A DNA stretch of 64,000 nucleotides from CAVOGJ01 sp963700865. GTDB lineage: Bacteria > Planctomycetota > Planctomycetia > Pirellulales > Pirellulaceae. Shown here in pieces: positions 16,971 to 24,355 of this stretch. The stretch spans positions 186,001 to 250,000 of the forward strand of contig CAVOZC010000022.1 of assembly GCA_963700865.1 (NCBI GenBank), in the 5' to 3' direction. A program made the position numbers and the translations under genes. A model generated the notes under the pieces. That model had not been told where the DNA came from and ran no database searches. It saw only the letters and a program-made list of their open reading frames with translations. How positions within the stretch are numbered: the first letter of the stretch is position 1; every line of letters starts with the position of its first letter.

Positions 16971-17378
16971 CTAGGAACCGCGTAGAAAATCACGCACTTC
17001 GTCGACAAAATCATCGACATCCTCGTCGACTCGCCCTGCGCGGTATTCCCGCACCGCTCGTTCGAAAGGCTCGATCTGGTCCAGGTTGGATCGGTGGACC
17101 TTCAGTTCGACACGTGATTCTTCCAAACCGGGAGCCCCTTGCAACCGGCTTGGCGAACGAACGGTGACCACCACCCGGGTGCTCAAGAAGCCGCGAACCA
17201 CCTCCAACGACTCGAAGTTCTTCCAAGTGATCAGGATGGTTTTCGCTTCCTCGTCGAAGAGTCCGGCAGGCGCGTCCGAGTCGCGAAAGACGAGCTTGAG
17301 TCCGTCAGGGCAAGGGAGTGCTACCCCGTGCGTGGCGAATTTCAAACCGAACAACCGGGTGAGGTGAAACTGTAACAT
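16971..17378 (-). CDS. Conserved-looking hypothetical protein downstream of tatAB
   Basis: 135 residues, start ATG at 17378, 31 bases after the corrected tatB stop. No signal peptide, membrane span or family motif. The N-terminus 'MLQFHLTRLFGLKFATHGVA' is followed by mixed alpha/beta sequence and an acidic C-terminus ('DEDVDDFVDEVRDF'). It looks like a small soluble cytoplasmic protein. Co-orientation with tatA-tatB suggests one transcript, but I cannot assign a function. Confidence 0.55.
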   Translation of the reverse strand: MLQFHLTRLFGLKFATHGVALPCPDGLKLVFRDSDAPAGLFDEEAKTILITWKNFESLEVVRGFLSTRVVVTVRSPSRLQGAPGLEESRVELKVHRSNLDQIEPFERAVREYRAGRVDEDVDDFVDEVRDFLRGS

Positions 17379-17409
17379 GGATCCACATATGGGCTGATCC
17401 GAGCGAACA

Positions 17410-17776
17410 CTATCCGGCGTCGGACAGAGGACGAGGTTCCGCCGCTTCTTCCTCGGGAGCGGACGGCGGGCTGACCTGCGGATCGGTCGCGGAATGCACC
17501 GCCAACCGACTCGTCCGCCGGCAGACTGAATTGGGGTGCGGTTGGTTGCTCGTAGTCCTCGTCGACGTACGACCGGATGTGGGAACGGGTATCGCTAAGC
17601 GTTCGGTCCACGACATTCGAGGCGCGGGTCATTTCATACTGAATGTCGGTCAATCCTTGCCTGAACTTGTGGTAATGCTGTCCCAGCGTGTGGGCGACTT
17701 CGGGCAGTCGCTTTCCGAACAGCAGCACCGCGATCATTCCGAGAAGCAGGACTTCTCCAATTCCCATGCCGAACAT
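17410..17776 (-). CDS. tatB: TatA/TatB-family translocase subunit, second copy, with frameshift
   Basis: The start ATG at 17776 lies 4 bases after the tatA stop. 'MFGMGIGEVLLLGMIAVLLF' and 'GKRLPEVAHTLGQHYHKFRQ' give the single span, hinge and amphipathic helix of Tat proteins, followed by a charged helical tail as in TatB. Near 17505 the 5' frame turns into Arg/Ser-rich sequence. The -1 strand neighbour frame instead gives an acidic, Pro-rich end 'PPSAPEEEAAEPRPLSDAG' with TAG at 17410-17412, as expected for this family. I take that as the true C-terminus. TatB with TatA/TatC exports folded twin-arginine proteins; TatC is not in the window. Confidence 0.7.
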
Positions 17777-17780
17777 CTGG

Positions 17781-17960
17781 CTAACTTTCCCTGTTATGCG
17801 GCAGTTTATCAGCGTCGGTATGATCCCCCTCCTTGATGCCCTTCTTGAATTCGGTAATGCCTTGCCCCATCGAACGCATGACACTCGGCAGTCGGTTGCC
17901 AAACAGGAGTAGCAGCATGGCCAAGATGATAAGCAACTCGGTAGTTCCAATTCCAAACAT
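17781..17960 (-). CDS. tatA: Sec-independent protein translocase subunit TatA
   Basis: 59 residues. The start ATG at 17960 follows GAGGAAGAAA, a good ribosome binding site; the frame extends further upstream but without support. 'MFGIGTTELLIILAMLLLLF' is the membrane span, 'GNRLPSVMRSMGQGITEFKK' the hinge and amphipathic helix. A short hydrophilic tail follows. It forms the TatA pore-forming component for export of folded proteins. It is first in a tatA-tatB-hypothetical run on the minus strand. Confidence 0.9.
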   Translation of the reverse strand: MFGIGTTELLIILAMLLLLFGNRLPSVMRSMGQGITEFKKGIKEGDHTDADKLPHNRES

Positions 17961-18223
17961 TTTCTTCCTCGCGGAATAACAGCTTGCACGTCTTAGTAAC
18001 AAACAAGCGGCGAGAGCGGGCGTAAAGTCTCAGATAGGGCGACTTGGCCGGGACCGACTCGTAAGACAACCATCACAGCACAGGGGCGACCCTCTATATT
18101 GTAGGTCGAGTCGCGGGTGCGTCCAAGCACGAGAACATCGACAAGGCGACCGAAGAGCGGCGAACATGGGAGTTTTCGGCTGCCTCCGACCCCCGCATCT
18201 CCGCAATTCGCAGCGGCCGTCGC

Positions 18224-19567
18224 TCATTCCGCCGAGCGACGCACACTGGAGAATTCCACCCTGGGCATCACGATTTCGCCAAATTTGGCTTCGGGAACGG
18301 CCACCATGAAATCCTCGCCATTATTCAGCACGGCGTATTCGAGCTGCGATCCATCATAGGGACTCACGGGCACCGTGCCGGCAAACCGGGACTTGACGGC
18401 GTCCAGCGATGCAGGGAACGCTTGCTCCTTGCGTTCCGCAGCGATGGCTAGGGCGACGCGCGCCATGCAGAGCTCCGCCTCATGGGCGGAAAAATAGTTG
18501 GCGATCTCGCGGACATCGAGAAACTCGCGATCTCCCAGCGTCTCGAAACGAGGCTTGTAGGCATCAAAAATCTGCTGGGCCTTTGCGGCCTTAGCCATAC
18601 ACGGCAATCCCATGCTGGTTGCCGCATAGCGGAAGTACGAGGTGTGGACGCTGCGAAACTTTTCCGCATACGCCCGGAAGGCCTCCTTTGTCTTGAAGAC
18701 TTCCAACGGGATGCCCCGCTTTCCGGCCTCGACGAGGGCCTTCGCTTCCATCTCCTCCTCGGTGTCGCCAACCGCGTATTGGCCCATCGATTCGAGAAGC
18801 ATCTCCGCCCAAGGGCCGTCCGGATAGGCGTCGAGCAAACGATCGACCTGGCGATGGATGATGCTCGCTTCATAAGCCAGCGTCCGCGCCGCAAAAACCT
18901 GATGGCCCGATGAGAGTTCGAGCCGGATAAAGGCATCGTTGACCAGTTCCGGGCGGTCGCAGCGAGCTCCCCAGAACGCCAAGGAGAAATAGGCATTCTC
19001 CAAGATTTCGATCCCCATCAGCGCCTCAATCAGCGTGGGCTGGCTGGCCAGATGATGTCCCATGTGCATCGACTCAAAGAACAGCACCGCCGCCTCTTCC
19101 TGCTCGCCATTGATCTGGGCGTGGATGCCAGCCAGTGTCACCAGCCGTCCCAATTGCAACATCAAGGGGGCGTGAGGCATCACCCCGCCGTTACCATGGC
19201 CCGCGTAGTCGATGCCAAATTCACACCATTGTAGCCGGCTGCCCTCAATGGCCGCCCGCAACGCATGGCGACCTTCGTAAACAACCTCGGCAACCTGGGA
19301 GGCAATTTCTTCTTTCGTTGAATCGCCAAACGATTCCCAGATTGGCTTGGAAAGCACTTCGCGCGTCTCCAGCGGTATCGCCGTCAAGGAGAGCATGGCG
19401 TTGTTGTAATGCAGGGCCGCATTCGTCGACGGTTCGGGGTACGGGATCGAGAGAATCTGGGCCGACGCGGATTCGCATACCAGGTGCGTCGACAAGATCG
19501 CAAGTAACAACAACACCGCACGGCCGCGAAACGAAGAAAGGGAGGGAAAAATCGGGGTGGCGAACAT
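18224..19567 (-). CDS. Large secreted protein of unknown function
   Basis: 447 residues. The frame is open back to 20245, but coding character and a signal peptide ('LLLLAILSTHLVCESASAQ') begin at ATG 19567, which I take as the start. The mature part is mostly alpha-helical with no motif I recognise ('ALHYNNAMLSLTAIP', 'ESMHMGHHLASQPTLIEALM', 'LPCMAKAAKAQQIFDAYKP') and ends in a beta-rich segment ('SPYDGSQLEYAVLNNGEDF'). It resembles the exported helical proteins common in planctomycetes. The small secreted protein gene at 19642-20049 lies 74 bases upstream on the same strand. Confidence 0.7.
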   Translation of the reverse strand: MFATPIFPSLSSFRGRAVLLLLAILSTHLVCESASAQILSIPYPEPSTNAALHYNNAMLSLTAIPLETREVLSKPIWESFGDSTKEEIASQVAEVVYEGRHALRAAIEGSRLQWCEFGIDYAGHGNGGVMPHAPLMLQLGRLVTLAGIHAQINGEQEEAAVLFFESMHMGHHLASQPTLIEALMGIEILENAYFSLAFWGARCDRPELVNDAFIRLELSSGHQVFAARTLAYEASIIHRQVDRLLDAYPDGPWAEMLLESMGQYAVGDTEEEMEAKALVEAGKRGIPLEVFKTKEAFRAYAEKFRSVHTSYFRYAATSMGLPCMAKAAKAQQIFDAYKPRFETLGDREFLDVREIANYFSAHEAELCMARVALAIAAERKEQAFPASLDAVKSRFAGTVPVSPYDGSQLEYAVLNNGEDFMVAVPEAKFGEIVMPRVEFSSVRRSAE

Positions 19568-19641
19568 GGCGGAAATTGCCTTCGGGAAAGTTATGAAATA
19601 ATCGAAAACGGGCAGGTCAAGAAGTCGCAATCTCAGGGTGG

Positions 19642-20049
19642 TTAAAACCTCAGACCGCCATAGATACCACGGTGCAAAGCGAAGGCGGACATCGTCGCCC
19701 CGGAGATCGGATTCGGCAAGGATTGAAATTCCCGATTCGCCTGCTGCACGTAGTTGGGGCGGCTGACTCCAAACGAGGCGGACGGCGCGGACGATGGAAA
19801 GCTCTGATGGCTCCGCGCTTTTCCCGCCGTCAGACCCTGAGCGAAGGGGCCCGACGAGGGCAGCGCCGTCGAAAGAGGCGGTCCGCTGTATCCGGTCGAT
19901 CCGAGGTGGGGCGTTGGATTGGAGTACCGGGGACGCATGTCTCCCGGACTGGGAATACCGTAGGGCTGCTGTTGGCTGATGCACACACCCGCCAGCAACA
20001 ACAAAAGGGCCGCACCTAGCGGCCACGCGGGATGACGAAAATAAAGCAT
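19642..20049 (-). CDS. Small secreted Ser/Pro-rich protein
   Basis: 135 residues. The N-terminus has a short basic region, the hydrophobic core 'WPLGAALLLLLAGVCI' and then a low-complexity, Ser/Pro/Gly-rich mature part ('YGIPSPGDMRPRYSNPTP', 'PPLSTALPSSGPFAQGL'). It ends 'HRGIYGGLRF', an aromatic C-terminus like that of outer-membrane-associated proteins, though it is too short for a barrel. No family recognised. The start is the only ATG before the hydrophobic core. Confidence 0.5.
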   Translation of the reverse strand: MLYFRHPAWPLGAALLLLLAGVCISQQQPYGIPSPGDMRPRYSNPTPHLGSTGYSGPPLSTALPSSGPFAQGLTAGKARSHQSFPSSAPSASFGVSRPNYVQQANREFQSLPNPISGATMSAFALHRGIYGGLRF

Positions 20050-20271
20050 GAGTCTGCCTGTGAAAACGGGGTAAAGGGCGTCGCCCTATTATACCCCATC
20101 CGCACCCCCCGGCCGACCCCTCGATCATTCTCGCAACGGCGGTCCGCCCGATTATGCCGGTCATCTGCTCTGCGCCACTGCCGCCCTGACATAGGCCGAG
20201 TCCGACAGGCGCGAATCGACTCGCGGAACAACGTGGTCCGGCCATTCCGCGGACACCCGCCGTTTCGCGAA

Positions 20272-20451
20272 CTACCAGCTCCAGCGCTTGTTGCGTCTCT
20301 GACGGATCCCTCCCGGGGCAAGCGGGTTCTTGGTCCCCGACGAGCTGCGTCTCGAGGCCTTGGGACGCTTCACGATACGGTTCGTACGTTTGGCGAGTCG
20401 TTCGGCAAATCGTTCATCGGTATCACTCTTCTCTTGGTCGCAATCAAACAC
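20272..20451 (-). CDS. Small basic hypothetical protein with strong ribosome binding site
   Basis: 59 residues from a GTG at 20451, preceded by GAAAGGAG 7 bases upstream; this site, not the TTG at 20481, decides the start. The sequence begins 'MFDCDQEKSDTDERFAERLA' and becomes strongly basic, ending 'GGIRQRRNKRWSW'. There is no membrane span. The charge pattern suggests nucleic-acid or ribosome binding, but that is inference. Confidence 0.5.
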   Translation of the reverse strand: MFDCDQEKSDTDERFAERLAKRTNRIVKRPKASRRSSSGTKNPLAPGGIRQRRNKRWSW

Positions 20452-20778
20452 TGGCCAGCTCCTTTCAAAATCAAGCGGCAAACTTGTCGCGAAGTCGTTG
20501 GGGACGACGCGTGTTGGGGGGCAAAAAGCAAGCCTCGTGCCGCCGGGAGAGAGCCCGAAAGAAACTGGAAAACGCCGCAGAAAAGAGCCCTGCTCGTGGG
20601 GCGTTCGGCGACTCGGGCGGGCGTCGGCTCACCAGCCTGGTGACGCGATTGCAAAGCCTTGGCAGCAAGAGACTTATCGAAGACCTGAGGAGCCAAGTCT
20701 CAGTCATCTGGGTCCACCTTGCGTCGCAACTCGAGGATTTCAGCGTACTTGAGGCGCCTCACTAAAACAGGGAGGCCG

Positions 20779-20797
20779 TTTCACCAAATTGGTGAAA
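20779..20797. promoter_or_regulatory. Operator-like perfect palindrome
   Basis: TTTCACCAA-A-TTGGTGAAA: 9-bp perfect inverted repeat around a single central base, in a non-coding region. It has the shape of a dimeric repressor site, but no adjacent gene is evident. Confidence 0.35.
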
Positions 20798-21835
20798 GAT
20801 GCTGGCGGTCCGGCGGGCCGTTTGATGGACGTTTTGCCGACAAGCCGGCTCCGTTGCATTCGACGCGTCGACAAGCGGGTTTCCGTGGCCGGAGCACGCG
20901 GCCACGACGAGCCCGCGCGATCATCGTTGGCCGCACGACGACCATCCGTCCGCACGTTCTCGAGCCAACAGCGGAGGGAGCACGCGCTCGTCCACCACGG
21001 ACCGGAACCGGCGCCTGACAGCCAGCGGACGTCACGCCGCTAACCCGTTCGTACGTTGTTATTTACGACGGTGGGATCACAAAACGTAGATGGCATCTCC
21101 TTGGGAAAACGGGTCGATCGAGGCACAACTTCCTGGCTATATCCAAGGCCTACGGCACCGTCGCCCGACGACGGAGCACCAAGCCTTGATTGAGTCCCAT
21201 CGGGTCTCCCGCGACGGGTGGCCGCCGGGGTGCCCGTTTGGGCCGTATTTTTGGGATGAATTCGTTCGCAGTCGTTGGCGCCGATGGTTGCCGCGCAGCA
21301 CCCCCTCGGTTGGTCAAACCAGGGTGATCGCGGAAGAACGCATGGTGTCGCGAGCAATCGGCGCACTCTGGGGCATCCCGACGCCGACGACGACGCAGGA
21401 GGGACACGGAGAGAGACGAACCTAAATGACGACACCAGCACGTTTTCCGCGTGCTGAAAGCACTCATCAACTCGTTGGTGTCACTGGCAGGTCCGGAAAT
21501 CCCGGTTCTCCCCCAAAGGGAAGAGGGGATCGATGGGCTGAAATTGGATCCCGCGGCCGCGCCGCGGGTGGGTAACGGCTCAAGAGCATTGCAAACATCA
21601 TGCCAAAGCGCAAAGTCGAAAATGGGAGGCGGGGATCATTTTTGCCAGGCGGCGTAGCCGTCCTCGGCGGCAGGGAGGACGGTCGACGTCCGAGTCAGGC
21701 CATGAGCTTCCACGGCACGTCTCTTTTTGTCCCCACAGCTCGCGCGTCGTCAAAGGGCGTCCCGGCCGGGACGGCCTGGCTACATGTGGGATGCCGCACG
21801 TCCCGTTTTCCCGGGCCTTTCCCCATGTACCGTCG

Positions 21836-21860
21836 CTGGGGCATCTTACCCCAGCCAGCG
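21836..21860. repeat. Dispersed hairpin, variant GGGGCATCTTACCCC
   Basis: CTGGGGCATCTTACCCCAGC is the reverse-complement-like variant of the GGGGCAAGATGCCCC hairpin at 51120 and 53485, followed by the same CAGC-rich flank. Confidence 0.6.
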
Positions 21861-22116
21861 TGCGTCCCCGTTTGCGGAATGCCGGATTGGGCGTGCGTCT
21901 CTTCTACCGGGCGTTTCCCGAGGCCGGCTTGGTCGGGGCCGCCGGCCTGCCGCTGTCAAGCTGGGAAGCTTTTTCCCATTGGGCAATGCCTCGTACGACC
22001 AACTTGATTGACAGAATCGAGAAAAGCTCGCTAACCCCGCCCAGCGGCTCCGAAAACAAGAGCTGACGTTTGCATCGAGACGAGGTCTCGATCACCACGA
22101 TTGGAAGGGGGGAACG

Positions 22117-22884
22117 ATGAGATTCCGCACATTGGGGCTCGCCGTCTGCGCTGGCCTGTTGGCCTTGCCATGCTGCGCTTGGGCCAACGACGCCGACATC
22201 GCGCGTCGGTTGTCGACCACACTACAGGAGGCCCAGCAGGAAGGACAATTGCAAGGGTTCCGTTTGGGGGTTCGTGTCGAAGATGGCACCGTCTGGCTGA
22301 GTGGATCCGTGGCCGACGAAGGCCAACGCGTGCTGGCACTCGATAAAGCACGCCGTGTTTCCGGGGTGAAGCTGGTTGTCAATGACATCGCGATTCGCTC
22401 CACGCCTGCGGCAGCCCCGGTCACCCCGGCATCGGCGGCACTAGCACCGTCGGCGGCCGAAGGATATCGTGCGGCAGCTCGAGCCCCGATGCCGACCCCT
22501 GCGGCCCCAATCCCCGCTCGCACCGCTCCGCGGCGAAACGCCTACCCGGTGCCCGTGGCCAGAGCGAACCGCCCGGTCCAATACATGGATGAAGGCATGA
22601 CCTTTGAAAGCGAAGGGATGATGGGCCCGGTCCCGGTCCAGTCCTATTCGGACGGATATGCGGGAGCCGCCTACGATCAGCCGCAGATGCCGGACTACGC
22701 CTGGCCCAGCTACGCAGCTCACCCAAATTACGCGGCAGTCCAGTATCCCAAGCAGTATTCGCCCATGGCTTGGCCTTACATCGGCCCTTTCTACCCATAC
22801 CCCCAGGTTCCGCTCGGCTGGCGGAAGGTCACTTTGGAATGGGACGATGGCTGGTGGATGTTGGACTTCAAGTCCAAGCAGTAG
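22117..22884 (+). CDS. Secreted BON-domain protein
   Basis: 255 residues, ATG preceded by AAGGGGGG. A signal peptide ends at 'CCAWA'. Residues ~25-92 form a BON domain ('VEDGTVWLSGSVADEGQRVL', 'ARRVSGVKLVVNDI'), a small fold linked to envelope or lipid binding. A Pro/Ala-rich then Tyr/Met/Gln-rich linker follows, and an aromatic C-terminal block 'AWPYIGPFYPYPQVPLGWRK' plus 'VTLEWDDGWWMLDF'. The aromatic block looks like a discrete motif, possibly for the outer surface. A terminator follows at 22951. Confidence 0.75.
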   Translation: MRFRTLGLAVCAGLLALPCCAWANDADIARRLSTTLQEAQQEGQLQGFRLGVRVEDGTVWLSGSVADEGQRVLALDKARRVSGVKLVVNDIAIRSTPAAAPVTPASAALAPSAAEGYRAAARAPMPTPAAPIPARTAPRRNAYPVPVARANRPVQYMDEGMTFESEGMMGPVPVQSYSDGYAGAAYDQPQMPDYAWPSYAAHPNYAAVQYPKQYSPMAWPYIGPFYPYPQVPLGWRKVTLEWDDGWWMLDFKSKQ

Positions 22885-22950
22885 CGACCGAACATAGGTT
22901 GCCTGGCGCGAGCCGGCTCCCCTCCAGCCGCACCAGGTTCTGCCCCGCTG

Positions 22951-22981
22951 CCCCGCGCGAGACTTCGCGCGGGGTTTTTTT
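22951..22981 (+). terminator. Rho-independent terminator after the BON gene
   Basis: Stem CCCCGCGCGA / TCGCGCGGGG with loop GACT, then seven T. It lies 66 bases past the BON stop. Confidence 0.9.
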
Positions 22982-23098
22982 GTGTCTGGGGCCGACTCAC
23001 CGAAAAATCGGAAAAATCCACAAGTTCACCCCAGTTTCGCTCGATAACTCAAACGGGGCTTTCCGCACACCTCATCCGTACGTCAAGGACGACTTGTT

Positions 23099-23668
23099 AT
23101 GATCAAGAAGACGACGCTCGCGATTGCCACGGTGATTGCGGTACAAGCACTCATGAGCACGGGGTGTACCTCATTGGGTCCCTACTTGGGCGCGGTGGCC
23201 GTGCCGATCCCGGTCAGTCCTTATTTCCAGAAACGGGAGGAGGACAAGCATTGGGTGCATGAGCGCTACGCAAGGGTTCCCATTCTGGGACCGACTTCGC
23301 ATGGGGGACCACCAGCGGCGTTGGATCCGCCGAGTGACGACGAGGTGATGCGGGCCCTGGAACGCGTCAACAGTGTGCAGGGCGGTGTTCCGCTGCTGTG
23401 GGAGAAGCAGCGGAATAATGTGAAGATCGTCAAGGAGCTGACTGCGGATTACGTGGATCCGGTGCGGGTCTATCCCTTGATCGGTCCGGCCCAGCAGCAT
23501 CATGCCCATTACAAATGCACGATCTACTTCACCGACATTGTACGGGTCGGTTGGCCGGTTCCATTCACGCTGGAAGATCAGGACTCGGTGGAGGTCATCT
23601 ACATCGACCACAATCACCTGCACATGGCCGGAGATGTGGACGCGGGCGGTGCGGGAACGAACTATTAG
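23099..23668 (+). CDS. Exported lipoprotein of unknown function
   Basis: 189 residues. Signal peptide with lipobox 'LMSTGC' (Cys23). The mature part contains Pro-rich loops ('AVAVPIPVSPYFQKREEDK', 'PILGPTSHGGPP'), a helical middle ('DDEVMRALERV') and a beta-rich end ('HAHYKCTIYFTDIVRVGWP', 'VEVIYIDHNHLHMAGD'). The His-rich C-terminus could bind metal. I do not recognise a family, but sequence of this type is frequent in planctomycetes. It follows the BON gene with a terminator between, so it has its own promoter. Confidence 0.65.
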   Translation: MIKKTTLAIATVIAVQALMSTGCTSLGPYLGAVAVPIPVSPYFQKREEDKHWVHERYARVPILGPTSHGGPPAALDPPSDDEVMRALERVNSVQGGVPLLWEKQRNNVKIVKELTADYVDPVRVYPLIGPAQQHHAHYKCTIYFTDIVRVGWPVPFTLEDQDSVEVIYIDHNHLHMAGDVDAGGAGTNY

Positions 23669-23749
23669 TCCCCACGTGGGGCAGGTGCGGTCCGCGACGG
23701 CCTCTCCGTTCGTTCGCGGTTCGGAACAAAATCGCCGGATCGGATCGCG

Positions 23750-24085
23750 TCAACGCCCTTGCAGCATGTGTGCCTGGGCCATGGCATCCTCGGCCTTCTG
23801 GATATACTGCTGATTTTGCGTCCCCTGCCAGGCTCGCTGGTAAGTGACACTCATGGCCGTGAAATGAAAGGCGTCGTTCGGCTCAAGTTCACACGCCTTT
23901 TGTCCGTGCGCGATGGCCTGTTCGTGATCGCCCAAGCGACCGTAGAGGACTGCCAGGGCCAGATGCGACAACGTATGGTTCGGATCGGTCTTCAGCAGCT
24001 CATTCAGCTTGGCGACCGCTTCCTCCAATTGACCGGCATCCTTCAGCCGTTCTGCCTCTTTGTAGGTCTCGTTGACGTCCGTCAT
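23750..24085 (-). CDS. Small TPR-repeat protein
   Basis: 111 residues from ATG 24085, which has GGGAG 8 bases upstream; earlier codons in the frame (to 24175) are not supported. Three TPR-like units are visible: 'YKEAERLKDAGQLEEAVAKL', 'LSHLALAVLYGRLGDHEQAI' and 'FHFTAMSVTYQRAWQG'. No signal peptide, so it is cytoplasmic and probably a protein-interaction adaptor. It lies downstream of ppdK on the same strand, 270 bases away. Confidence 0.7.
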   Translation of the reverse strand: MTDVNETYKEAERLKDAGQLEEAVAKLNELLKTDPNHTLSHLALAVLYGRLGDHEQAIAHGQKACELEPNDAFHFTAMSVTYQRAWQGTQNQQYIQKAEDAMAQAHMLQGR

Positions 24086-24295
24086 CTGCATCACTCCCTT
24101 TGATTCGTCGAAGGGTTTCGGGATTGGGCCAATTCCTCCTGCGCGACGCAGACCGGTCAGTAGCCGGCTGCCCACGCCCGGAGGCGGGGACGCGGGCGTA
24201 GCGACCCAACGTACGCTGCCGCTAGTGGTTTGCGACCGTTTGATGTTAGCGTTTCCGCATCCGGCCAGTGATTGGATTCGTCCAAAATATAACGT

Positions 24296-24319
24296 CCAAA
24301 GACTGGCGACTTCGGCTAC
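24296..24319. repeat. Dispersed 24-bp repeat (copy 1)
   Basis: CCAAAGACTGGCGACTTCGG followed by CTAC, one base different from the copies at 50378 and 50461. It lies 37 bases past the 3' end of ppdK. Confidence 0.8.
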
Positions 24320-24355
24320 CCTGATTCCGAGCGGTCACCATGCGATCGGGGGCAA

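Larger units (their letters stand above)
20452..22116. other. Gene-poor stretch of ~1.7 kb
   Basis: Open frames here overlap each other on both strands, are Arg/Pro/Ser-rich and have no family features or good start sites; I call none. It holds a perfect palindrome at 20779-20797 and a dispersed hairpin at 21836-21860 (separate entries). I recognise no RNA gene, but structured RNA cannot be excluded by eye. Confidence 0.45.

Noticed and set aside
18224..20245. A 673-residue secreted protein
   Set aside because: The first ~226 codons overlap the small secreted protein gene in another frame and lack coding character; the signal peptide starts at 19567.
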